From positions 1 through 5,898 of the forward strand of contig VBPB01000138.1 of assembly GCA_005893365.1 (NCBI GenBank): 5,898 nucleotides of DNA, read 5' to 3'. The notes under the pieces are model-generated. The model did no database searches, was not told where the DNA came from, and saw nothing but the letters and a program-made list of their open reading frames with translations. Below are positions 1 to 5,471 of the stretch, piece by piece. The position numbers and the translations under genes are program-made. Position 1 is the stretch's first letter, and each line of letters starts with the position of its first letter. The stretch is from Candidatus Eiseniibacteriota bacterium. Its GTDB lineage: Bacteria > Eisenbacteria > RBG-16-71-46.

Positions 1-460
1 TCCCGGACGCCGCCCCGCTCCAGGCGGTGAAGTTCGACCCCGCCCCCGGGGTCGCGGTGAGCTGGACCACGCTCCCCCACCCGTAGCTGGCCTGGTTCGG
101 ACTCCTGGCCACCGAGCCGGTCCCGTTCCCGGCCAGGCTCACCGTCAGGGTGTACTGGTCGATGCCGAAGCTGGCGGCGATGGTGTGGTTCGCCGTCACG
201 TTGGTGAACGTGTACGTCGTCACCGCCCCGACCGACGCCCCGTCCACCAGCACGTCGGCCACGTGGTAGTGCGCGTCCGGAGTGATGGTGAACGTCTGGT
301 CGGTGCCCTCGGCCACGAGGATCGTCTCGCTCGGCGAGATCGTGCCGCCGCTGCCGGCTGACGCGTCGATGGAGTAGGTCGCCGCATCGGCGCGAGGGGC
401 GATCCCGCAGAGCAACGCGGCGCACATGAGCGGCGGGAGGGCGAGCGCCCGGGCGAGCAC
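1..460 (-). CDS. Secreted InlB/Flg_new-type repeat protein, N-terminal fragment (runs off left edge)
   Basis: The minus-strand frame is open from position 460 to the window edge (153 codons plus one base); the C-terminus lies outside. From the GTG at 460 the protein begins MLARALALPPLMCAALLCG and continues to an ADA|A signal-peptidase site near residues 24-27, a convincing Sec signal peptide. Residues 29-98 form one complete beta-rich repeat with the family signature: SGGTISPSE, DQTFTITPD, VADVLVDGASVG, YTFTNVTANHTIAASF. A second, diverged copy starts at residue 103 (YTLTVSLAGNGTGSV, then VVQLTATPGAGSNFTAWSG) and is cut by the edge. Such divergent InlB B-repeats usually occur as stalks or adhesive parts of large exported proteins; the actual ligand is unknown. 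The start is uncertain. The same frame stays open to an ATG at 628, just after an in-frame TGA, which would add 56 Arg-rich residues. GTG 460 is preferred because it places the signal peptide at the very N-terminus. No strong Shine-Dalgarno precedes any candidate; GGCGG abuts the GTG. Confidence 0.8.
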   Translation of the reverse strand, partial: MLARALALPPLMCAALLCGIAPRADAATYSIDASAGSGGTISPSETILVAEGTDQTFTITPDAHYHVADVLVDGASVGAVTTYTFTNVTANHTIAASFGIDQYTLTVSLAGNGTGSVARSPNQASYGWGSVVQLTATPGAGSNFTAWSGAASG

Positions 461-489
461 CCGCCACGCGGGCAGGGACCCCCCGGGGC

Positions 490-533
490 GGGAACGCGCG
501 TTGCCTGAGGCGAGTTGTCGGGGGGAACGCGCG
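490..533. repeat. 11-bp direct repeat, 33 bp apart, with embedded palindrome
   Basis: GGGAACGCGCG occurs at 490-500 and again at 523-533, a start-to-start distance of 33 bp, close to three helical turns. The first copy extends into a perfect 10-bp palindrome, AACGCGCGTT (493-502). The second copy reads AACGCGCGAT and is imperfect. The pair lies 30-73 bp upstream of the GTG start of the leftward repeat-protein gene, a position where a transcription factor site would be plausible. In GC-rich DNA such a repeat can also arise by chance, so the operator role is a guess. Confidence 0.3.
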
Positions 534-841
534 ATCAAGGGCAGCTCGCGGTGGTGGACCTGCGTAGGCGTCGTGCTCGAGCGTCCGTTGACGAGCACGA
601 ACAGGCCGATCCGCCGCCTGGAGGCCATGACCCCAGGTCGGGGTCACGGATCGCCGCCGGAAGGAAGCCGGTCAGGCCGAGGGCGCGCTTGCGGCGAACG
701 GCCCCCAACCACCCTGTTCGGACTCGTAACTGCCGCCCGGCGTGCAAGGGCCATCCCTGGCGGTGCCCGGGCTTCAAGGAGATGTTACGCCAGATGCCCC
801 TGTCGGACCAGCCCGGAGTCGCACCGGGGGCCCCCGTCGAG

Positions 842-847
842 TAGAAT
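842..847 (+). promoter_or_regulatory. Possible -10 box for the thioredoxin gene
   Basis: TAGAAT matches the sigma-70 -10 consensus TATAAT at five of six positions and is one of few AT-rich hexamers in this stretch. It lies 62 bp upstream of the ATG at 910, which would give a leader of about 55 nt. No good -35 element sits 16-18 bp upstream (TCGCAC at the 17-bp position), so the assignment is weak. Confidence 0.3.
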
Positions 848-909
848 CCGCCGGCGCGCCATGCGATCTGCCGCACCCGTGGCGAAACCACTCCAACCCC
901 TGAGGTCCG

Positions 910-2079
910 ATGCGTTTTCGCACGATCGTGGTGGCCCTCCTGCTCGCCGGCGGGATCGTCCCGGCCCAGGCCCTGGCCCAGGTCGCAGCCCCGGAAGCCG
1001 AGCTGCTGCACCAGGTCAGCGAGACCTACCGCGGCCTCGGCAGCTACCTGCTCGAAGGCTCCATCTCGATCATGGCCAAGGGGGCCAACGCCCCGACGAC
1101 CCAGGAGATCCCGTTCCTGATCGCCGCGGCGCCGGGCGGCAAGTCCCGGGACGAGGTCCGCTCGGGGCAGCTCGGCGGCATGATCCTCTCGGACGGGCGC
1201 CAGACCACCATCTACAACGCCCCCCTCGGCCAGTACATGCGCAAGCCGGGCCGGGCGGACAGCGCCACGGCCGGGACCTCCAGTCGCGGGCTCCGGGCGG
1301 CGGTGATCGCCCGCTTCGCGGACATCGCCAAGAGCGCGACGGCGGCCAAACGGCTGCCCGACGCGACGCTCACCCTCTCCGGGGTCCCGCGCGACTGCGC
1401 GGTGATCGAGGTCACCTATCCGCCGCTCAACCCGCAGGTCCAGGAGCTGCCGCGGACCTACTGGATCGAGAAGTCCACGCACCTGGTGCTGAGACAGCGC
1501 ACGGTGGTCCGGGCCGGCTCGCCGCAGTACGGCGGCAAGGTGGAGCAGTCCGAGGAGTTCCTGCTTGTGCGCGCGCTGCGCGACACCCCGCTGCCCGAAT
1601 CGACCTGGGTGTTCCATCCTCCCGCCAGCATCAAGGAGGTCGATCAGTTCGTAGCCCCGTTCGTGGGCAGGCCCGCGACCGACTTCACGCTCAAGGACCT
1701 CGCCGGCCGGCCGCACACGCTCAAGAGCCTGCGCGGCAAGGTCGTGCTGCTCGACTTCTGGGCCACCTGGTGCGGCCCGTGCCGCCGCACCCTGCCCCAG
1801 GTCGCCAAGATCCACGCGCGCTACAAGGACCGCGGCGTCGAGGTGATGAGCGTGAACGTGGGGGAACCCGGGGCCAAGGCGGCGGACTACCTCAAGCAGA
1901 ACGGTTACGGCTTCACCGCCCTGCTCGACACCGACCGCCGCGTCTCCACCGACTACCAGGTGAACGGCATCCCCACGCTGGTGGTGATCGACCGCGCCGG
2001 CACGATCTCCGACTACATGGTCGGGGTGCGCGACGAGGCCGCGCTGAGCGCGGCGCTCAAGAAGGCCGGGGTCAAGTAG
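910..2079 (+). CDS. Exported TlpA-family thioredoxin with an N-terminal LolA/DUF2092-like domain
   Basis: The 389-residue protein begins with a Sec signal peptide (RTIVVALLLAGGIVPAQALA, cleavage near residue 23), so it should act in the periplasm or at the outer face of the inner membrane. Residues about 30-240 resemble the beta-rich LolA/DUF2092/RseB-like periplasmic fold (GLGSYLLEGSISI, then SDGRQTTIYN, then YWIEKSTHLVLRQ). I assign this part from overall pattern, not a diagnostic motif. Residues about 250-389 are a TlpA/ResA-type thioredoxin domain: VGRPATDFTLKDLAG, then WATWCGPCR with redox cysteines C288 and C291, and the cis-proline loop NGIPT (P355). Such proteins exchange thiols and disulfides in exported proteins or in cytochrome c maturation; the partner is not evident here because no ccm or dsb gene is adjacent. 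GAGGT at 902-906 is a Shine-Dalgarno-like match only 3-4 nt from the ATG, short but usable, and the signal peptide supports this start. The gene stands alone on the plus strand between leftward genes. Confidence 0.88.
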   Translation: MRFRTIVVALLLAGGIVPAQALAQVAAPEAELLHQVSETYRGLGSYLLEGSISIMAKGANAPTTQEIPFLIAAAPGGKSRDEVRSGQLGGMILSDGRQTTIYNAPLGQYMRKPGRADSATAGTSSRGLRAAVIARFADIAKSATAAKRLPDATLTLSGVPRDCAVIEVTYPPLNPQVQELPRTYWIEKSTHLVLRQRTVVRAGSPQYGGKVEQSEEFLLVRALRDTPLPESTWVFHPPASIKEVDQFVAPFVGRPATDFTLKDLAGRPHTLKSLRGKVVLLDFWATWCGPCRRTLPQVAKIHARYKDRGVEVMSVNVGEPGAKAADYLKQNGYGFTALLDTDRRVSTDYQVNGIPTLVVIDRAGTISDYMVGVRDEAALSAALKKAGVK

Positions 2080-2080
2080 C

Positions 2081-2102
2081 GCGCGGCGGCGGGCCGCTGC
2101 GC
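2081..2102 (+). terminator. Hairpin in the convergent spacer after the thioredoxin gene
   Basis: Only 24 bp lie between the stop codons of the convergent genes, and nearly all of it folds. GCGCGGCGGC (2081-2090) pairs with GCCGCTGCGC (2093-2102), with one G-U pair in the plus-strand transcript. The innermost pair must open, giving about a 9-bp stem and a 4-nt loop. No T-run follows, so this is not a textbook intrinsic terminator, but its position suits 3'-end formation for the plus-strand transcript. Confidence 0.4.
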
Positions 2103-2103
2103 C

Positions 2104-3020
2104 TCAGGCGCCGGGGCCGGCCGCGAACCACTCCCGCGCCTGGGCCATCTCCACGTTGCCGCCCGAGAGGATGACGCCGACGCGGCGCCCGGGCGGCGGC
2201 ATGCGCCCGCTCAGCAGCGGCGCCAGCCCCAGCACGCCGGTGGGCTCGACGATCAGCTTCATCCGCTCCCACACGAAGCGCATCGCGGCGACCAACTCGG
2301 CGTCCGTGGCCGTGGTCATGTCGCTCACCGAGCGGCGGATGAGCGCCAGCGTCAGCGGCCCGAGCGAGGGCGTGCGCGCGCCGTCGGCGATGGTCTCGAC
2401 GTGCTCGACCCGCTCCAGCCGGCCGCTGCGGAACGAGCGGCCGCCGTCGTCGCCGGCCTCGGGCTCGACGCCGATCACCCGGCAGCCGGGGCTGCGGATC
2501 GCCGCCGCCAGCGCCGAGCCGCTGGCCCGGTCTCCTCGAACAGCTCGTCGGCGGCCGTGCCCTGGCCGGCGACGATGTCGGGGTGGTCGAAGGGCGGGAT
2601 CAGCGTGCGCCCCTGCTCGCGCGCGATCCGCTCGGCCATCGCCTCGCGCCCCTCGCCCGCCCGGTCGTAGAACGCGACCTCGGCGCCGTAGCCGCGCGTG
2701 GCCTCGATCTTCGAGGCCGGGGCGAAGCTCGGCATGACGATGGTGGCGGGGATGCGGTGCAGCTGGGCGACGCGGGCGACCGCCTGGGCGTGGTTGCCCG
2801 AGGAGAACGCCACCACGCCGCGCCGCCGCGCCTCCTCCGGGAGCTGGGCGATGGTGTTGTAGGCGCCTCGGATCTTGAAGGCGCCGATGCGCTGCAGGTT
2901 CTCGCACTTGAGGTAAAGCCGCGCCCCCACCCGCGCGTCCAGCGTCCGCGAGGTCACGACCGGCGTGCGATGGACCACGGGCTTGAGCCGCGCACGCGCG
3001 GCGATCAACCGCACCACCAT
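2104..3020 (-). pseudogene. Threonine/serine (threo-3-hydroxyaspartate-type) ammonia-lyase, broken by an internal deletion and frameshift
   Basis: This is a fold-type II PLP enzyme that would deaminate a hydroxy amino acid to a 2-oxo acid. From ATG 3020 the first frame shows HRTPVVTSRTLD, the PLP-lysine motif GAFKIRGAYN (K49), SSGNHAQA (73-80), and IPPFDHPDIVAGQGT, ending its homology at ELFEETGP (P166). Left on its own it runs to a stop at 2475 (181 aa). The family sequence resumes in another frame at 2523 with SGSALAAAIR, GCRVIGVEPEAGDDG, RMKLIVEPTG and VILSGGNVEMAQ, ending at TGA 2104. The piece normally between GP and SGSALAA, about 14 residues including the GGGG loop that binds the PLP phosphate, is absent at junction 2523/2524. 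The pieces plus the missing residues give about 320 aa, the usual family length. The hydroxyaspartate-type subfamily is favoured from the LLSGSALAA and EPEAGDDG style; substrate is unproven. No clear Shine-Dalgarno; an in-frame TAG lies at 3069-3071. Confidence 0.82.
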
Positions 3021-3061
3021 CTCGTCGTGCGAGGGGATGGCATCGGTGTCGGCCTGACGTC

Positions 3062-3094
3062 CCGGGGCCTAGCCCCGGCCGCCGGCTCGGCGGC
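3062..3094 (-). terminator. Two tandem GC hairpins right after the kinase stop codon
   Basis: The 74-bp gap between the kinase stop (3095) and the ammonia-lyase start (3020) begins with two adjacent perfect inverted repeats. GCCGCC (3078-3083) and GGCGGC (3089-3094) flank a 5-nt loop. CCGGGGC (3062-3068) and GCCCCGG (3072-3078) flank a 3-nt loop; the two stems share base 3078, so they may form one at a time. The array touches the kinase stop, which suits transcript termination or 3'-end protection. No T-run follows on the minus strand, so factor-independent termination is not certain. Confidence 0.42.
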
Positions 3095-5305
3095 TCATGC
3101 GCCGGCCGCGGGCGGCGGATAGAGGCGACCGAACTCGGGGTCGCCGTGGAGCAGCGCCAGGTCGGGGTCACGTCGCGCCCACTCCTGGTCTCGGAAGCCC
3201 GCGTCCCAGGCCTTGCGGAGCGCATCCAGCGCCTCGGGATTCTTCCGCATCAGGCAGAAGTTGCAGGCGGCGTTGTAGAGCACGGTGGCGTCGTTCGGGC
3301 GCAGCGCCATCGCGAACTGGGTTTCACGCGCGGCATCGTCGACGCGATCGGCGTGCGCGTACTCCCCGCCCAGGTGGATCCGGGCGCGCGCGTCCTCGGG
3401 AACCTCCTTGAGGTGGTTCTCCAGGACCTGGGTCCGCCGCTGGCGCACGTTCTTCAGCGCCTCGTCCTTCCCCAGGGCTCCCAGCGAGTTCATGATCGGC
3501 ACGTAGACGTTGTAGTCCTCGCCGCTGGCCTCCAGGGCGGCGTCCACGATGCCCGCCACGTCCTGATAACGGCCGGCGGCGAACAGGGCGCGTCCCAGGA
3601 GATAGTAGGCTCCCTCGCAATCCCGCTTGCGCTCGATGGCTTGCCGGGTGCTCCGCACCACATCGTCGTACCGACCGGCCGCATAGGAGATCCAGCCCTG
3701 TCCGACCTGGACCTCCGGCAGCTCCGGGCTCAACTCGGTGGCCTTCCGCGAGGCCTCCATGGCCCGCTCCATCCAGGCCGGATCGCGCCCGTACCAGTAG
3801 TGATGCTGCGCGCACGCGTTGGCGGCCGCGGCGTAGGCGAGCGCGAAGTGGGGGTCGAGCGTGACCGCCTTCTGGAACATCTGGAACGCGAACTCCAAGT
3901 CCTGCCGCGTCAGCCGGCGCGCGTAGCTCTTGCCGCGCAGGTAGAGGTCGTAGGCTTCGAGATCCTCGGTCGGCCGGGCGGCGAGCGCTTCCTGCTCCTG
4001 AGGCGTGAGCGTGATCCGCAGCGCTTCGGCGATCTTGCGCGCGATCTCGTCCTGGACCTCGAACACATCCTGCATCTCGCGGTCGTAGCGCTCCGACCAC
4101 AACGGGAAGTCGGTGAGCGTGTCCACGAGCTGCGCGTTGATCCTGAGCCGCGTGCCCGCCCGGCGCAGACTGCCCGCCAGGACGAACGCCGCCCGGATCT
4201 GCTGGCCGATCTGGGCCGGCGTCACCTGCTTGTCGCGGTAGGCGAGCACGGTCGGGCGGGAGAAGATCTTCAAGCCCTTGATCTTCGACAGCTCGGTGAT
4301 GATGTCCTCGGTGATGCCGTCGCGGATCTCGAAGTAGAGCACGGCGATCGACTTCTCCGCCGGCTTGGCCGCGGTACCGGCGCGGGAATCGCCGCTGCCC
4401 GCCGCGGTCCGACGCCCCGAGTCCAGGTCGCGCCGGAGCCGGATCAGGTCGGTCTTGATGTCGGTCGCGGTCTGGTAGCGCAGGTTGCGGTCCTTCTCCA
4501 ACGCCTTGTCGAGGATGCGCCCGAAATCCGGCGGCAGGCCGGTATTCAAGTGGCTCGCGGGCGCGGGATCGCGGTTGAGGATCGCCTCGTAGATCACCGC
4601 CGAGGTGTCGCCCTCGAACGGCAGCGCCCCGGTCGCCATCTGATAGAGCAGGGTCCCGAGCGAGAACAGGTCGGTGCGCGCGTCGGTCAACTGCCCGCGC
4701 GCCTGCTCCGGCGACATGTAGGAGACCGTCCCCACCGCCGTCCCGGGCAGCGTCAGCTCGTTCCGGGTCAGCACCGTGTCCACCTGCGACGCCGCCATCA
4801 CCCCCGGGCCCGCCCGGCGTGCCACCTCGATCTTGGCGAGGCCGAAGTCCAGGATCTTCACCTGGCCACGTGGGTTGACGAAGAGGTTCGCCGGCTTGAT
4901 GTCCCGGTGCACGATCCCCTTCGCGTGCGCCGACTCCAGCGCGTCGGCGATCTGGATCGCCAGGTCCAACAACGGCTCCAGCTCGATGCGGGGCCGCGCC
5001 GCCATCCGTTGCCCCAGCGTCTCGCCCTCGAGCAGCTCCATGACGATGAAGTGCTGGCGCTCGTGCTGCTCGATGGCGTAGACGGTGCAGATGTTGGGGT
5101 GGTTCAAGGCCGAGGCCGCCCGCGCCTCGCGCTGGAAGCGCTCGAGCGACTGGGCGTCCTGCTCGAGATCGGCGGGCAGGAACTTGAGCGCCACCTTGCG
5201 CCCGAGCCGCGTGTCCTCGGCCTCGTAGACCACGCCCATGCCGCCGCTGCCGAGCCGGCGCGTGACGGTGTAATGGGAGATGGTCGTGCCGACGGGCTCA
5301 GTCAT
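3095..5305 (-). CDS. Serine/threonine protein kinase with TolB-like and TPR regions
   Basis: The 736-residue protein has three parts. Residues 12 to about 285 are a complete bacterial Hanks-type kinase: LGSGGMGVVY (18-27), ATP-binding K41, helix-C E60, catalytic HRDIKPAN (133-140), DFG (153-155) and SPE (198-200). All key catalytic residues are present, so activity is expected. The activation segment is long and Ser/Thr-bearing, a likely autophosphorylation site. A short Ala/Gly linker (about 298-317) follows. Residues 318 to about 435 are a TolB-like N-terminal region (KSIAVLYFE, DGITEDIITELSKI, VLAGSLRRAG, RINAQLVD, WSERYDRE). Residues 450-736 are TPR-like helices (FQMFQKAVTLDP, EGAYYLLGRALFAAGRY, ALRPNDATVLYNAACN). 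I see no membrane segment, so it is probably cytoplasmic, with TPRs recruiting partners. ATG 5305 is chosen because the kinase fold begins a few residues later and a promoter-like site lies just upstream; an in-frame ATG at 5431 would add 42 Arg/Gly-rich residues. The conserved NLSGxxxxEYF part of the TolB-like motif is missing. Confidence 0.9.
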   Translation of the reverse strand: MTEPVGTTISHYTVTRRLGSGGMGVVYEAEDTRLGRKVALKFLPADLEQDAQSLERFQREARAASALNHPNICTVYAIEQHERQHFIVMELLEGETLGQRMAARPRIELEPLLDLAIQIADALESAHAKGIVHRDIKPANLFVNPRGQVKILDFGLAKIEVARRAGPGVMAASQVDTVLTRNELTLPGTAVGTVSYMSPEQARGQLTDARTDLFSLGTLLYQMATGALPFEGDTSAVIYEAILNRDPAPASHLNTGLPPDFGRILDKALEKDRNLRYQTATDIKTDLIRLRRDLDSGRRTAAGSGDSRAGTAAKPAEKSIAVLYFEIRDGITEDIITELSKIKGLKIFSRPTVLAYRDKQVTPAQIGQQIRAAFVLAGSLRRAGTRLRINAQLVDTLTDFPLWSERYDREMQDVFEVQDEIARKIAEALRITLTPQEQEALAARPTEDLEAYDLYLRGKSYARRLTRQDLEFAFQMFQKAVTLDPHFALAYAAAANACAQHHYWYGRDPAWMERAMEASRKATELSPELPEVQVGQGWISYAAGRYDDVVRSTRQAIERKRDCEGAYYLLGRALFAAGRYQDVAGIVDAALEASGEDYNVYVPIMNSLGALGKDEALKNVRQRRTQVLENHLKEVPEDARARIHLGGEYAHADRVDDAARETQFAMALRPNDATVLYNAACNFCLMRKNPEALDALRKAWDAGFRDQEWARRDPDLALLHGDPEFGRLYPPPAAGA

Positions 5306-5320
5306 GGGAGCGGGTGCATC

Positions 5321-5349
5321 ATGGTAGGGACCCGTGCCACCACGGTCAA
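5321..5349 (-). promoter_or_regulatory. Sigma-70-like promoter for the kinase gene
   Basis: On the minus strand TTGACC (5344-5349, five of six matches to TTGACA) is followed after exactly 17 bp by TACCAT (5321-5326, four of six matches to TATAAT). The -10 ends 15 nt before the ATG at 5305, so a transcript would have a leader of only about 9 nt. That agrees with the lack of any Shine-Dalgarno before this ATG and argues for the 5305 start over the upstream ATG at 5431. Prediction from sequence only. Confidence 0.45.
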
Positions 5350-5406
5350 GGAAGTGGCGGGTTCTCCCGCCGGATCCCGCCGCGGACGACGCGCGTAACC
5401 GGCCGC

Positions 5407-5422
5407 CGCGCGGTCCCGCGCG
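5407..5422 (-). terminator. Possible terminator hairpin downstream of the fumarase-family gene
   Basis: On the minus strand CGCGCGG and CCGCGCG form a perfect 7-bp inverted repeat around GA; a realistic fold is a 6-bp stem with a 4-nt loop. It lies about 50 bp beyond the stop codon of the fumarase-family gene and upstream of the kinase promoter-like site. No T-run follows, so it may simply reflect local GC richness. Confidence 0.3.
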
Positions 5423-5464
5423 TCGCCCCATCCGTCGCCCTATCCGTCGCCCTATCCGTCGCCC
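5421..5464. repeat. 12-bp tandem repeat, about 3.7 copies
   Basis: The octamer CGTCGCCC starts at 5421, 5433, 5445 and 5457, exactly 12 bp apart. The full unit, read on the minus strand, is GGGCGACGGATA; the spacer of the copy nearest the kinase differs by one base (GGAT-G rather than GGAT-A). The array starts 8 bp past the stop codon of the fumarase-family gene. A 12-bp unit would keep a reading frame if translated, but the chosen gene boundaries place it in non-coding DNA. Likely a small minisatellite that can vary in copy number by slippage. Confidence 0.75.
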
Positions 5465-5471
5465 GCGCGCC

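Larger units (their letters stand above)
461..909. other. Divergent intergenic region, about 450 bp, no convincing gene
   Basis: This stretch separates the secreted repeat protein (leftward) from the exported thioredoxin (rightward), so it should hold both promoters. Open frames cross it in several registers, as expected in GC-rich DNA. Their translations are Arg/Pro/Gly-rich and resemble no family I recognise. It contains an 11-bp direct repeat near the leftward gene, a perfect 12-bp palindrome (CGGGGGCCCCCG, 825-836) with no loop, and a TAGAAT box at 842-847. A TTGACG at 588-593 has no matching -10 at the right distance. The left part, up to 628, could be coding if the repeat protein starts at the upstream ATG. 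Confidence 0.6.

Noticed and set aside
588..593. TTGACG as a -35 box for the thioredoxin gene
   Set aside because: No -10-like hexamer lies 16-19 bp downstream, and it is over 300 bp from the start codon.
825..836. Perfect palindrome CGGGGGCCCCCG as a terminator or operator
   Set aside because: It has no loop and no T-run, and such G/C palindromes are common by chance at this base composition.
535..1815. A 426-codon minus-strand open frame across the thioredoxin gene
   Set aside because: It mirrors the real plus-strand gene and has no recognisable domain; the plus strand has a signal peptide and a WCGPC motif.
426..2174. A 582-codon plus-strand open frame overlapping the thioredoxin gene in another register
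   Set aside because: Low-complexity Arg/Pro/Gly/Ala translation without motifs; a by-product of GC-rich codon use.
2104..3225. A 373-codon minus-strand frame as a single intact gene
   Set aside because: Only its last 139 residues match the ammonia-lyase; the rest is an out-of-frame reading of the same gene and of the kinase end.
3146..5398. A 750-codon open frame on the plus strand, antisense to the kinase gene
   Set aside because: Its translation is Arg/Gly/Val/Leu-rich with no family motif, while the minus strand encodes a complete kinase. Long antisense frames are expected in GC-rich genes.
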